From NCBI GenBank assembly GCA_017466665.1, contig JAFTTQ010000136.1, forward strand, positions 1 to 37,550: DNA of 37,550 bases, in the 5' to 3' direction. Shown piece by piece: positions 26,131-34,742 of the stretch (position 1 is the stretch's first letter; each line of letters begins with the position of its first letter). The notes under the pieces are model-generated. The model had not been told where the DNA came from, searched no databases, and worked only from the letters and a program-made list of their open reading frames with translations. The position numbers and the translations under genes were made by a program. The DNA is from Oscillospiraceae bacterium (lineage in GTDB: Bacteria; Bacillota; Clostridia; Oscillospirales; Oscillospiraceae).

Positions 26131-27729
26131 CTATGGGCATTCCGGCCATAATTCCCGATCCCAATCCCGACCGGAAAGGGTGGAATACCGCTGCTCGTCA
26201 TTCATCAGGCTGTAACGGCTGTGAAGACTGCTGGGCGTACTGTCAACGTGCTTCCAGGAGCCGTTTATGTACACAAGATTCCAGTAATGGGATTTATCCT
26301 GGCACCAGATAAGCTGGGTGGAGTAGCCCTTTTCACGGAGCAGCGCCTGCAGGCACATTGCGTGGACATAGCAGTTGCCGGAGCGGTTTTTAAAGCCGTA
26401 CCATACCGGGTCGCCGCCGCCCCAGCTATAAGAATAGCTGATATAGCTGCGGACATAATTCCTGAGTGATTCCACAGAGCTGTCCAGCCCGGCGGCAATG
26501 GAGGAAACCAGAGCAGCGGTATCGGACGAATCGTGGCTGACTACTACCTTGCGGTAATAGGTTCCCGTGTTGCCGGTGCTGTCCGTGGCGGTATAGGATA
26601 CATAGTAGGTGCCAACAGTGGTCAGATCCACCTTACTGGTATCATAGGAAAAGCTGACAGTTCCGTCTTTTCCGTCCCTTGCGCTGACACCGGCTTCGTA
26701 ATCCGGCGTGGAATTCTTTTCCACGTTCATCTCTGTAAGCCCGGAAATATAAGGGGCTTTGGTGTCGTAATATACGGAAAGGGTCACCGTTGCCTGGGAT
26801 GTGTTTCCGCTGGGATCGGTGGCGGTGATGGTAAGAGTCTGCTTGCCCAGGGTTTTGTTATTGGGAGCAGGTGAGATGGCGGTGGTGATCTCGTTGGAGG
26901 CATCGGAAAGGTTAACGATAAAGCTATCGACGGAAACAGATTCCCCGGAATCAATGGAAACGTTCCTGACCTCCAATGTAGGTGCCAAGGTATCGGTAAC
27001 AGTAATCACACACTGGGAGCTTTGACTGCCATCGGTACTTGTGACTGTATAGATGCCGGGAGGGGAGGCGTTGATCTCGTCCAAAACCGCCTGATCCAAC
27101 AGTGCATCATCTTTTTGAGGATTCAGCAGAAGATCTGCCTTTTCCACCGTGTCACCCAGCTCCATAGCAAAGGTTTTTTGCATCCAGACATAGTAAACGA
27201 AGCACTGCCCCTTAGTCTGATTGCCGTAAGCATCTGTCACCACAAGCTCTACGGTGGCATCCCCATAGCTTTTGGGCTGGATCAGAGGTGTGGTAAAATC
27301 CACGGTTGTGGTGCTCAGGTCAAATACATCGGAAACAAAATCCGCAGGTGTCAGCGGGGTATCGATATCCGCTGTCACATCGTGAAAAACAGCCGTGGGG
27401 GCGGTGGTGTCCACAATGGTCAGGATGACAGATTCCGTTTTCCTGCCGTGGGAAAATACCAAGGTCTGTTGACCCACAAGGGTAAGATCGATCTGCTCAC
27501 TTGGCGTGACCATAGCCGCCTTGTTGGGCTTTGCGTGCTCGGTCATAAAAGTGGAAAGCTCCGGCAGGGGAGAGCCCAATTCTATTGTCACATTCTGAAA
27601 TTTTGGTGTTTGATAGTACTGATAATAATGGTAGCCGCAGAAAGCAGCCCCAAGTAGCAGCACCACCGCAATACTGATTAAAATAATTTTACCGGCGGTG
27701 CTTTTGATAAGTGTTTTCATATGCTTCAC
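26131..27729 (-). CDS. Membrane-anchored protein with Ig-like domains and a transglutaminase-like domain
   Basis: 532 residues. An N-terminal signal anchor (about 12-30), then three or four bacterial Ig-like beta-sandwich domains ('VDTTAPTAVFHDVTAD', 'VTDAYGNQT', 'DTLAPTLEVRNV', 'DTKAPYISGLTEMNV' mark the linkers), and a C-terminal transglutaminase-like domain of about 100 residues with the triad C453 ('GNCYVHA'), H481 ('SHYWNLVY') and D496 ('HVDSTP'). Likely a surface protease or cross-linker. The start is GTG at 27729, with AGGA upstream, 11 nt after the preceding gene's stop; an ATG at 27720 would be too far from that site. Probably cotranscribed with the VanX-like gene. Confidence 0.8.
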   Translation of the reverse strand: MKHMKTLIKSTAGKIILISIAVVLLLGAAFCGYHYYQYYQTPKFQNVTIELGSPLPELSTFMTEHAKPNKAAMVTPSEQIDLTLVGQQTLVFSHGRKTESVILTIVDTTAPTAVFHDVTADIDTPLTPADFVSDVFDLSTTTVDFTTPLIQPKSYGDATVELVVTDAYGNQTKGQCFVYYVWMQKTFAMELGDTVEKADLLLNPQKDDALLDQAVLDEINASPPGIYTVTSTDGSQSSQCVITVTDTLAPTLEVRNVSIDSGESVSVDSFIVNLSDASNEITTAISPAPNNKTLGKQTLTITATDPSGNTSQATVTLSVYYDTKAPYISGLTEMNVEKNSTPDYEAGVSARDGKDGTVSFSYDTSKVDLTTVGTYYVSYTATDSTGNTGTYYRKVVVSHDSSDTAALVSSIAAGLDSSVESLRNYVRSYISYSYSWGGGDPVWYGFKNRSGNCYVHAMCLQALLREKGYSTQLIWCQDKSHYWNLVYINGSWKHVDSTPSSLHSRYSLMNDEQRYSTLSGRDWDRELWPECP

Positions 27730-27740
27730 GACGATCCTGC

Positions 27741-29768
27741 TTAGTCTATAACATATCCGCTTTCGTCAAAACGGTATTCCACACCGTCAATGGAAGCGGT
27801 GCAGTCGGTGTAATAGGTGCCGTTTGCCCGGCGGTAGCGCCAGCCGTTTTCGTCCGCCATCCAGCATTCCGGCGTCACGCCATTCCACAGTGCGGGCACA
27901 TTTAAGGCGTTTACATTTTCATCATCCTGGAAATGCCACCATTCAGAAACAAGACCGGCAAATCCGGCACCCTTCATAATTTTGGCAAGGGTATTGGCGT
28001 TGTTGCGGTTCTGCTTGGTTTCGGAGTACCAGCTTAAGTCGTGCATATCGGTCTGCATTTGCAGCTCGCCGCTGGAATCGACCAGAGTCATATCCATAGC
28101 AACACCCTGATTGTGACGGGAACGGCCCTTGGCAAGGAAGTAGTTTAAGGTATATCTTCCGTTGTCCGTCATATACAGCTCATAGGTGTAGGGCGGCAGT
28201 GTCTCCTCCGGCTCGCCGGGCTCGGTGGGTTCTGTTTCCGGGGGTGTATAATCCTCAGGCAGCTCATCCTCAGGAATTGCCTCCTGAGAAAATTCGTACG
28301 CCTGCTCATAAAGGGCATAGGTGGCAGCCTGGGGACGGAAGGAGTCGTAGATCTTTAAGGTGTAGCCATCTTCTGCCGCTGTCAGCGCAGCCTGCTCCAG
28401 CTTCAGCGCAGTGGGGTAGAGCAGGGGAACTAAATAGCTGTCCGCTCCAAGGCGGATCTTTTCATAGCCGATAATGACCTCGCCGGTAACGGTGGGGATG
28501 TCGTATTCGTGGATCTTATAGAGGGAATCGTAGCTGTTGGTGATGTCGTAAAGACAAAGACTTCCCAAAAATTCCGAAAGGTTGATCATACAATAATTGC
28601 TGTCCAGGTAACCGTAGCCATCCTGATAGCGCACATAGAACATACCGTTATCCAGATCCAGTACACAATATGCTTCACCCGCCTCAGCGGTTCCCAGAGA
28701 CTCAGATCTCTGGGGATCGGCGTATACCTCCAGATCCTGAATAGGCCAAACGGTGGAATAGATCACAGCGGAGCCGGTCTGAACCGCTATGGTTTCCGAT
28801 TGGGCGACAGGCTCCTGATCTTGAGCATCCTGTTCCCTGCGTGCAATCACACGGTATTGCTGATAGGAGTAAGGATCCAGAGAGCTTGTGATGTAAGTAC
28901 GATCTCCGTCTGCGGGGATCTGCATAAGTGTCTGCCACTGTGCGTCCTCAGCTTCACGCTGCTGCACCAGGTAGTAGTCGCCCTTTGTTTCATTCCATGT
29001 AAAGGTATGCTGGTTGTTTTTTGCGCCGGTGGCATTAAGCTGCAGCACGGTACCCAAAAGATCCTCCCGCACCAAGGTCACAGGATCGGTCATAAGGCCG
29101 TAATAGGTATAGCCCTCTGCCTGACGGTAGGCGTCAAAAGCAAAGCGGTACGTTTCGCCGTAGGCGGGAACCCTCCATTTCTGTCCCTCACCAAACTGTA
29201 AAACGGTGTGCCCGCCGGTGAAGCTGTCCACCGGTGTATCCGGGCTGCCGGATACCTGGTACAGACGGGCAACACAGCGTTCATCCATGGTCAGTGTGAC
29301 ACTGACTTCATCGGTATCCGGGTCAGGAACCCACTGGATATCCCGGATCTCGGGGGGTGTAAAGGTGTCGGTGATCTGAATAGCATCCTCGCTAAGCCGC
29401 AGTCTGGAGGCTTTGGCAAAGGGAAAGCGGTATTCGGCAGCGGTTTGGATAGAAATGGTGCGCTCGCCCTCTGCCAAAAGACCGTTTACGGTGTGGGACG
29501 TCTGCCCGGAAATATATTGGCTGTATTCCGTTTCTCCGTTTACCGGGTCAAGGATCTTAAAAAGATACTGGTCTGCGTTATTGCCCTCGGGCCACTGGAT
29601 CAGAACAGAACCATCCTCCTGCTGATGCAAAGTGATATTGCAGTCACCTGCAAAACCGCTGACAGCCCGGTGGTAGGGCAGCCAGAATCCGACTATTCCA
29701 AAGACTGCCCCGCCGATCAGCACAGCGGCAAGAAGAACGACGATTAAAATAACAGTTTGTTTCTTCAT
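27741..29768 (-). CDS. Membrane-anchored M15 peptidase (VanX/VanY-like) with wall-binding repeats
   Basis: About 675 residues. N-terminal signal anchor (KKQTVILIVVLLAAVLIGG). A fibronectin-like region and an SH3-like segment ('DGYGYLDSNYCMINL') lead to the M15 metallopeptidase domain: zinc ligands H552 and D559 in 'SRHNQGVAMD' and H612 in 'SEWWHF' with catalytic E609. This is the D-alanyl-D-alanine dipeptidase/carboxypeptidase pattern. The last 30 residues ('GWRYRRANGTYYTDC', 'IDGVEYRFDESGYV') look like choline-type wall-binding repeats. The ATG at 29768 has TAGGAG upstream; a longer frame to 29912 is not preferred. It probably trims peptidoglycan stem peptides, though vancomycin resistance is not implied. 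Confidence 0.85.
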   Translation of the reverse strand: MKKQTVILIVVLLAAVLIGGAVFGIVGFWLPYHRAVSGFAGDCNITLHQQEDGSVLIQWPEGNNADQYLFKILDPVNGETEYSQYISGQTSHTVNGLLAEGERTISIQTAAEYRFPFAKASRLRLSEDAIQITDTFTPPEIRDIQWVPDPDTDEVSVTLTMDERCVARLYQVSGSPDTPVDSFTGGHTVLQFGEGQKWRVPAYGETYRFAFDAYRQAEGYTYYGLMTDPVTLVREDLLGTVLQLNATGAKNNQHTFTWNETKGDYYLVQQREAEDAQWQTLMQIPADGDRTYITSSLDPYSYQQYRVIARREQDAQDQEPVAQSETIAVQTGSAVIYSTVWPIQDLEVYADPQRSESLGTAEAGEAYCVLDLDNGMFYVRYQDGYGYLDSNYCMINLSEFLGSLCLYDITNSYDSLYKIHEYDIPTVTGEVIIGYEKIRLGADSYLVPLLYPTALKLEQAALTAAEDGYTLKIYDSFRPQAATYALYEQAYEFSQEAIPEDELPEDYTPPETEPTEPGEPEETLPPYTYELYMTDNGRYTLNYFLAKGRSRHNQGVAMDMTLVDSSGELQMQTDMHDLSWYSETKQNRNNANTLAKIMKGAGFAGLVSEWWHFQDDENVNALNVPALWNGVTPECWMADENGWRYRRANGTYYTDCTASIDGVEYRFDESGYVID

Positions 29769-29816
29769 AACGACTCCTATCCTAAGCTTTTTAGTGAATA
29801 TAGAACCATTTTTTAC

Positions 29817-29845
29817 ATTATACTTTCTATGTCCACTGAATGCAA
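29817..29845 (-). promoter_or_regulatory. Promoter of the VanX-like/transglutaminase unit
   Basis: On the minus strand, TTGCAT (29840-29845), a 17-nt spacer and TATAAT (29817-29822). A start about 40 nt before the ATG at 29768 is predicted. Confidence 0.7.
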
Positions 29846-29934
29846 GTTTTTTATACAAAAGGGTGTTTTGTATCGAAATTGTAAATTTCGGCGGCATTGG
29901 GGAATTTCTCATAGCATTTATAAGATGCTTGTGC

Positions 29935-29940
29935 TATAAT
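29935..29940 (+). promoter_or_regulatory. Likely -10 box of the DUF1538 operon
   Basis: A perfect TATAAT at 29935-29940, 32 nt before the TTG start codon. The -35 region is not obvious. Confidence 0.4.
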
Positions 29941-29972
29941 TGAACAAAAGCTGAAAAGGACGGTGATACCGA

Positions 29973-31496
29973 TTGAAGGAATTATTATCAAAAATTAAAG
30001 AAGCATTGATCTCGGCGTTGCCGATTACATTGATCGTTTATGTTTTAGCGCTGACACCCTGGTTCCGTTTTTCAAGGGCTGAGTTGATCACCTTCAGTGT
30101 TGGCGCGGTACTTTTGATACTGGGTATTGGCTTTTTCAATCTTGGCGCGGATCTGGCTATGACCCCAATGGGCACCCACGTTGGCTCAGGTCTGTCCAAG
30201 CAGAAAAGGCTGGGGCTTTTGCTGGGCGTGTGCTTTGCACTGGGCGTGCTGATCACCGTTGCTGAGCCGGATCTGCAAGTGCTGGCAAAGCAGGTGCAGG
30301 GCGTGATCAATGGAACGGCGCTGATCGTTACGGTCGGCGTAGGCGTGGGCATTTTCCTTGTGGTTGCCATCCTGAAGATTGTGTTCCGCAAGACCCTTTC
30401 AGAGCTGCTTTCCATTTTCTATATGCTCCTGTTCTGCCTTGCCCTGATCCTGACAGTTATGGGAAAACAGGCGTTTCTGCCTATGGCGTTTGACTCCGGC
30501 GGCGTGACCACCGGCCCTATCACTGTGCCCTTTATTATGGCGCTGGGCGTTGGTATTTCTTATGTTTTGGGTGACCGGCGCAGTAAGGATAACAGCTTTG
30601 GCTTGGTTGCCCTGTGCTCCATTGGCCCTATTTTGGCGGTGATGGCGCTGGGAATGTTCTCCCGGGGAGAGCTGACCTATACCGTCCCCGATTATACTGT
30701 AAGCAGTGATATTCTTGGCGCATATCTGCATACCGCTCTGCATACGGTCAAGGAAGTCAGCATTGCCCTTGGGCTGATCGTAGCATTTTTTCTGATTTGC
30801 CACTTTGCCTTTTTGCATATGAGCAAGCGCCAGCTCAAGCGGATTGCACTGGGCGTTATATTTACTTATATTGGTCTTGTGATGTTCCTGACTGGCGTCA
30901 ATGTAGGCTTTATGCCCATTGGCTATAAGTTGGGAACGGCTTTGGGAAGTCTGCATCCGGCGTTTTTGATCGGTTTTGGTGTGCTGATGGGTGTGCTTGT
31001 GGTTTTGGCAGAGCCCGCGATCCACGTGCTCAATGCCCAGGTGGAGGATGTGACCGGCGGAATGATCACCAAAAGGTCTATGATCCTGGGTCTGTGTATC
31101 GGTGTCGGTGCGGCGATCGGGCTGGCAATGCTACGTATCGTTTTTGACTTTTCCATAATCTATTATGTGATTCCCGGGTATTTTATTTCCCTGCTGCTGT
31201 CGCTGTTCGTGCCCAAGGTGTATACCGCTATTGCCTTTGACTCCGGCGGTGTTGCCAGCGGCCCTATGACCTCCGGCTTTATTTTGCCCTTTGCGGTAGG
31301 AGCCTGTGTAGCGGTTCAGGGGGCGGATGCCGTACTGCGGGATGCCTTTGGCGTAGTGGCGGTGGTGGCTATGACACCGCTGATCACCATTCAGCTTTTG
31401 GGCTTCCGTGCAGTGGTAAGCCGTAAGGTTCGGGAAAAGATCGCCATGCAGAAAATTCTGGATGCCGACGATCAGCAGATCATCACATTTATGTAA
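29973..31496 (+). CDS. DUF1538 multi-span membrane protein, putative transporter with internal duplication
   Basis: 507 residues with about 12-14 hydrophobic spans in two homologous halves. Matching pieces: 'TVAEPDLQVLAKQVQGV' and 'VLAEPAIHVLNAQVEDV'; 'MAFDSGGVTTGPITVPFIMALGVG' and 'IAFDSGGVASGPMTSGFILPFAVG'. Twin halves with the same glycine-rich signature are the hallmark of many secondary transporters, but no substrate is known for DUF1538. The start is TTG at 29973 with GGTGA just upstream. Two PII-like genes follow at 12-nt gaps, strongly suggesting a regulated transport module. The divergent promoter region is shared with the VanX-like unit. Confidence 0.85.
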   Translation: MKELLSKIKEALISALPITLIVYVLALTPWFRFSRAELITFSVGAVLLILGIGFFNLGADLAMTPMGTHVGSGLSKQKRLGLLLGVCFALGVLITVAEPDLQVLAKQVQGVINGTALIVTVGVGVGIFLVVAILKIVFRKTLSELLSIFYMLLFCLALILTVMGKQAFLPMAFDSGGVTTGPITVPFIMALGVGISYVLGDRRSKDNSFGLVALCSIGPILAVMALGMFSRGELTYTVPDYTVSSDILGAYLHTALHTVKEVSIALGLIVAFFLICHFAFLHMSKRQLKRIALGVIFTYIGLVMFLTGVNVGFMPIGYKLGTALGSLHPAFLIGFGVLMGVLVVLAEPAIHVLNAQVEDVTGGMITKRSMILGLCIGVGAAIGLAMLRIVFDFSIIYYVIPGYFISLLLSLFVPKVYTAIAFDSGGVASGPMTSGFILPFAVGACVAVQGADAVLRDAFGVVAVVAMTPLITIQLLGFRAVVSRKVREKIAMQKILDADDQQIITFM

Positions 31497-31508
31497 GGAG
31501 GCGCTTAT

Positions 31509-31862
31509 ATGGCAAATAGTGTTAGCGGCTTGGATATGAAAAAGCTAAAGCTTCTGTTTACGGTGGTGGATCGGGAAAAGGCGGAATTTTATCTGGATGT
31601 ATTGAGTCAATTTGATGTAAATTTTCAGATGACCGTGCCGGGAAAGGGCACAGCCAATTCTGAGATCGTCAGTCTGTTGGGGCTGAATATCCATAAGGCT
31701 GTCATATTCTCTGTGGTCCGTGAGGATCAGGTCGACGGGGTTATGAACTGCTTGGAGGATAAATTCAAGACCATAAAAAATGGGCGCGGCGTCAGCTTTG
31801 CCGTGCCGCTGTCCAGTGTGATCGGCGTGAATTTGTACCGATTTTTAAGTAATAACCGGTAA
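31509..31862 (+). CDS. PII-like signalling protein, first paralogue
   Basis: 117 residues with a ferredoxin-like beta-alpha-beta pattern. 'KKLKLLFTVVDREKAEFYLDVLSQFDV' is the first unit; 'KAVIFSVVREDQVDGVMNCLEDKF' the second; and 'GRGVSFAVPLSSVIGV' near the C-terminus is the typical PII-type end. There is no canonical PII T-loop with YRG-type uridylylation tyrosine. The gene follows DUF1538 with TAAGGAGG and ATG 31509. It diverges clearly from the second paralogue in sequence, so the pair may bind different effectors. Confidence 0.75.
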   Translation: MANSVSGLDMKKLKLLFTVVDREKAEFYLDVLSQFDVNFQMTVPGKGTANSEIVSLLGLNIHKAVIFSVVREDQVDGVMNCLEDKFKTIKNGRGVSFAVPLSSVIGVNLYRFLSNNR

Positions 31863-31874
31863 GGAGGTATCGCG

Positions 31875-32216
31875 ATGAAAACCAATAATTATGAAGTGAT
31901 CTTCGCCATTGTCAATGAAGGCTATGCCGAGGATGTGATGGATGTTGCCCGTCAGCAGGGGGCAAGGGGCGGTACGATCCTGAACGCCCGGGGCGTTGCC
32001 AGGGAGGAGGCAGCAGCCTTCTTTGGGATCAGCCTGAATATTGAAAAAGAAATCGTGATGATGGTAGTCCCCAAGGAGATCAAAAACGATATTTTAAATG
32101 CCATCTATAAGGAAATGGGGATGGCGAAAAAGGCGCAGGGCATTGCCTTTACACTGCCTGTGACCGACGTGGCAGGACTTGTGAAGGAAGAAGAACCTGC
32201 CACTGCTGAGGTGTAA
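31875..32216 (+). CDS. PII-like signalling protein, second paralogue
   Basis: 113 residues of the P-II fold: 'NNYEVIFAIVNEGYAEDVMDVARQQGARGGTILNARGV' and 'KEIVMMVVPKEIKNDILNAIYKEMG', then 'AQGIAFTLPVTDVAGL', which matches GIAF.LPV of GlnB/PII-like proteins. The 'GGTILNARG' piece replaces the usual start of the T-loop. Such proteins form trimers that bind adenylates or 2-oxoglutarate and dock onto transporters, as PII does on AmtB. AAGGAGG precedes ATG 31875. Placed last before the hairpin at 32222. Confidence 0.85.
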   Translation: MKTNNYEVIFAIVNEGYAEDVMDVARQQGARGGTILNARGVAREEAAAFFGISLNIEKEIVMMVVPKEIKNDILNAIYKEMGMAKKAQGIAFTLPVTDVAGLVKEEEPATAEV

Positions 32217-32221
32217 CAGAT

Positions 32222-32266
32222 TAAATCCTCTCTATCAGGCTGATAGAGAGGATTTACATTTTTATT
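32222..32266 (+). terminator. Terminator after the DUF1538/PII operon
   Basis: Perfect 16-bp stem TAAATCCTCTCTATCA/TGATAGAGAGGATTTA (32222-32237, 32241-32256), loop GGC, then ATTTTTATTT. The minus-strand feo unit ends 6 nt away, so it may serve both sides. Confidence 0.9.
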
Positions 32267-32426
32267 TACCGCAGTCGCAGTGACCGCAGCTACTGCAGTT
32301 ACCGCTGCAGCTTTTGGAGGAAGGACAGCCAATGCATTTGGCGCCTTTTTTCTTTTGGCTGATGATATACCAGGCGGAAAGACCTGCAATTACCAAAACG
32401 ATTCCAATAATAATATAATCGATCAT
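32262..32426 (-). CDS. FeoB-associated Cys-rich membrane protein
   Basis: 54 residues, easily missed. Translated on the minus strand from the ATG at 32426: one transmembrane helix (about 4-22, 'YIIIGIVLVIAGLSAWYII'), basic stop (KKKGAK), then a Cys-rich tail with eight cysteines in 25 residues ('KCIGCPSSKSCSGNCSSCGHCDCGK'). The stop is at 32262. This one-helix-plus-Cys-tail plan, nine nt after feoB, is that of the FeoB-associated Cys-rich family; the cysteines may bind Fe2+ and help the transporter. No clear ribosome site, so it is probably translated by coupling to feoB. Confidence 0.85.
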   Translation of the reverse strand: MIDYIIIGIVLVIAGLSAWYIISQKKKGAKCIGCPSSKSCSGNCSSCGHCDCGK

Positions 32427-32435
32427 AGGCGAAAA

Positions 32436-34556
32436 TTACTTGCCGGAGAGGGCATATTCCTTCTTAAGGCTGCTGTTAGTACGGGCAATCAGCACACCGA
32501 TGATGGCAGCAAAGGCTGCAACAGCAATAAGACCGCCAATAGTGCCGGCAATGTTAAGCTCTGCAGGGTAGTAGATCAGGGTGCCAATGGTATTGACCAA
32601 ATAGCCAACGGTGAAGCCCACGCCCAGCTGCAGACCAATGCCGCCCCACAGCCATTTCTTATCCTTCATTTCACTGTTCATCGCACCGATGGCAGCGAAG
32701 CAGGGGGGAGTGTACAGGTTGAACATCAGGTAAGCCAATGCAGCAGCTTTTGTAATTGCCATAATGCCTGCAACCTCCGCGCCGGAGCCGATCATTGCCA
32801 GCTCCTCGGTGTCGATCAGGTTCTCAAGCCCAACGAAGCAAACAGCAAGCGTACCAACTACATTTTCCTTGGCGATAAAACCGGTGACAGCGGCAGCGGC
32901 CAGCTCCCAGCTCAGCACGCCCACAACAGGCACCAACAGGTAAGCAAAGGGGCCTGCGATGGATGCAAGGATAGAATCACCGGCGTTTTCCACAGGCTGG
33001 AAGTTCCAGCCGAAGGTCTGCATGATCTGAACAGCGGTGTTGCAAAGCAGGATAATGGTGGCGGCTTTCACAATGTAAGCCCAGCCACGGCTGCACATAG
33101 ACTTGAAGGCACCGCCCAGGGAGGGGGCCTTGTATTCCGGCAGTTCGATGATGAAGAAGGACTTTCTTGCCTTGTAGCCGGTGATTTTGTTGATCAGCAG
33201 AGCACCCAGGAAGATCAGCACGATGCCACTAACATACATAACGAAGCTGACCCAGCCGGCATTGTCAAAGAATGCACCGGCAAACAGAGCGATGACAGGG
33301 ATCTTTGCACCGCAGGGCAGAAAGGGAGTCAGCATAGCAGTGGCACGGCGCTCACGCTCATTGCGGATGGTACGGCAGGCCATAACGCCGGGGATGGCGC
33401 AGCCAATGCCGATAACAAAGGGAATGACAGACTTGCCGGAAAGACCAACTTTCTTGAAGATGGGGTCAAGGACAACGGCAACACGGGACATATAGCCGCA
33501 GTCTTCCAGCAGAGCGATCAGGAAATACATAACCATAACCAGGGGCAGGAAGCCAACCACAGCGCCTACGCCGCCGATGATGCCATCAACCAGCAGGGCA
33601 GAAACCAATGCAGAAGCACCGGCACCTTCCAGCAGACCGCCGACCCAGCCGCCGAGCACTTCGATCCAGGTTACCAAACCGGGCAGGATCACAAGACCCT
33701 CTTCGTCCATAAACAGGTTAGCATACCAGGAGATATTGCCCAGCCAGCCGGCAATGCCGCCGTCAGCCACATTACCAAGCTCCATACCCTCGGCGATGAA
33801 GGGGCCTACCCAAACCTGAGAGATCTGGAACACCAGGTACATCACAATGGCAAAAATGGGAATGCCCAGCCATTTATTGGTAAGTACGGCGTCAATCTTA
33901 TCCTGAGAGTTTCGTTCCTTGGTTAAAATCTTACGGGACTCAACTTTGGCAACGATCTTATTGACAAAATCAAAGCGCTTCCGGTCAGCGTCCTCTACGA
34001 TTTTCTTATCCGTCAGGTCGATATCTCCCTGCACATAGGGGGCAGTCTGCTTGTTGCCAATGACGGAAACAGCGGTTTCAACCAGCTTGCAAAGATCATC
34101 GTGCTTATTGTCAATGGAAACGGTTTCCACAATGGGACAGCCTAAGGCTTTGGACAGGGCGGCGGAGTCGATGACGGTTTCCTTTTTCTTGTTTACGTCA
34201 GCTTTGTTCAGTGCCACAACAACAGGAATACCCAGTTCCAGAAGCTGTGTGGTAAAGAACAGGCTGCGGCTGAGGTTGGTAGCATCCACGATGTTGATAA
34301 TGGCATCGGGTTTTTCGTTCTTGACATAAGAACTGGTGATCGATTCCTCAGAGGTGAAAGGGGACATAGAGTAGGCACCGGGAAGGTCTACTGCTACCAG
34401 ATTTTCTGCATTTTTGCAGAAGGCTTTTTTGACGGGGTGTTCTTTCCGTTCAACGGTAACACCGGCCCAGTTGCCGATCTTTTCATTTCGACCGGTCAGG
34501 GCGTTATACATGGTGGTTTTACCGCTGTTTGGGTTGCCGGCTAAGGCGATGCGCAT
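32436..34556 (-). CDS. feoB: Ferrous iron transport protein B
   Basis: 706 residues. The N-terminal G-domain has G1 'GNPNSGKT' (7-14), a G3 'DLPGAYS' (57-63) and G4 'NKAD' (117-120); the C-terminal part is a set of membrane spans with Gate motifs, e.g. 'GFLPLVMVMYFLIALLEDCGYMSR' and 'FLPCGAKIPV'. The start ATG (34556) has GGAGG upstream; a longer frame to 34580 is not preferred. Imports Fe2+ across the membrane with help from FeoA. Upstream lies a palindrome resembling an iron box (34606). Confidence 0.97.
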   Translation of the reverse strand: MRIALAGNPNSGKTTMYNALTGRNEKIGNWAGVTVERKEHPVKKAFCKNAENLVAVDLPGAYSMSPFTSEESITSSYVKNEKPDAIINIVDATNLSRSLFFTTQLLELGIPVVVALNKADVNKKKETVIDSAALSKALGCPIVETVSIDNKHDDLCKLVETAVSVIGNKQTAPYVQGDIDLTDKKIVEDADRKRFDFVNKIVAKVESRKILTKERNSQDKIDAVLTNKWLGIPIFAIVMYLVFQISQVWVGPFIAEGMELGNVADGGIAGWLGNISWYANLFMDEEGLVILPGLVTWIEVLGGWVGGLLEGAGASALVSALLVDGIIGGVGAVVGFLPLVMVMYFLIALLEDCGYMSRVAVVLDPIFKKVGLSGKSVIPFVIGIGCAIPGVMACRTIRNERERRATAMLTPFLPCGAKIPVIALFAGAFFDNAGWVSFVMYVSGIVLIFLGALLINKITGYKARKSFFIIELPEYKAPSLGGAFKSMCSRGWAYIVKAATIILLCNTAVQIMQTFGWNFQPVENAGDSILASIAGPFAYLLVPVVGVLSWELAAAAVTGFIAKENVVGTLAVCFVGLENLIDTEELAMIGSGAEVAGIMAITKAAALAYLMFNLYTPPCFAAIGAMNSEMKDKKWLWGGIGLQLGVGFTVGYLVNTIGTLIYYPAELNIAGTIGGLIAVAAFAAIIGVLIARTNSSLKKEYALSGK

Positions 34557-34605
34557 AGTGGATTCCTCCTTATTTAACACGTTTGATCGTGTAATATATA
34601 TTATC

Positions 34606-34623
34606 GGTTAGCGGTCGCTAACC
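34606..34623 (-). promoter_or_regulatory. Putative DtxR/IdeR-like box upstream of feoB
   Basis: The palindrome GGTTAGCG-GT-CGCTAACC sits 50 nt before the feoB start, beside an AT-rich -10-like stretch (GATAATATATATTA on the minus strand). It shares TTAGC/GCTAA half-sites with the site at 34983, as in iron-responsive DtxR-family operators. No regulator gene is in the window. Confidence 0.6.
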
Positions 34624-34650
34624 ACTGGGGATAAAATAAAAGCTTATCTT

Positions 34651-34727
34651 CTGTGTCATTTTGAGCATAGGAGCTGAAAGAGGGATTCTTCGACCGCGCT
34701 GCCAGCAGCGTGCTCAGAATGACACAG
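34651..34727. repeat. Imperfect palindromic repeat, copy 2 (GTGTCATTCTGAGC family)
   Basis: CTGTGTCATTTTGAGCA (34651-34667) and its complement near the end (TGCTCAGAATGACACAG, to 34727), with GATTCTTCGAC inside as in the copy at 6381-6484. It lies between feoA and feoB and adds about 185 nt to the usual short spacing. Confidence 0.6.
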
Positions 34728-34742
34728 TATTCGTAAGCTGAA

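Noticed and set aside
27741..29768. Vancomycin resistance (vanX) gene
   Set aside because: The M15 fold is present, but the protein is membrane-anchored with extra domains and there is no vanH or vanA-type ligase next to it.
32280..33926. Long plus-strand frame of 548 codons opposite feoB
   Set aside because: It is an antisense shadow of feoB with low-complexity composition (many N, Q, H, G) and no ribosome site or domain; feoB motifs are unmistakable.
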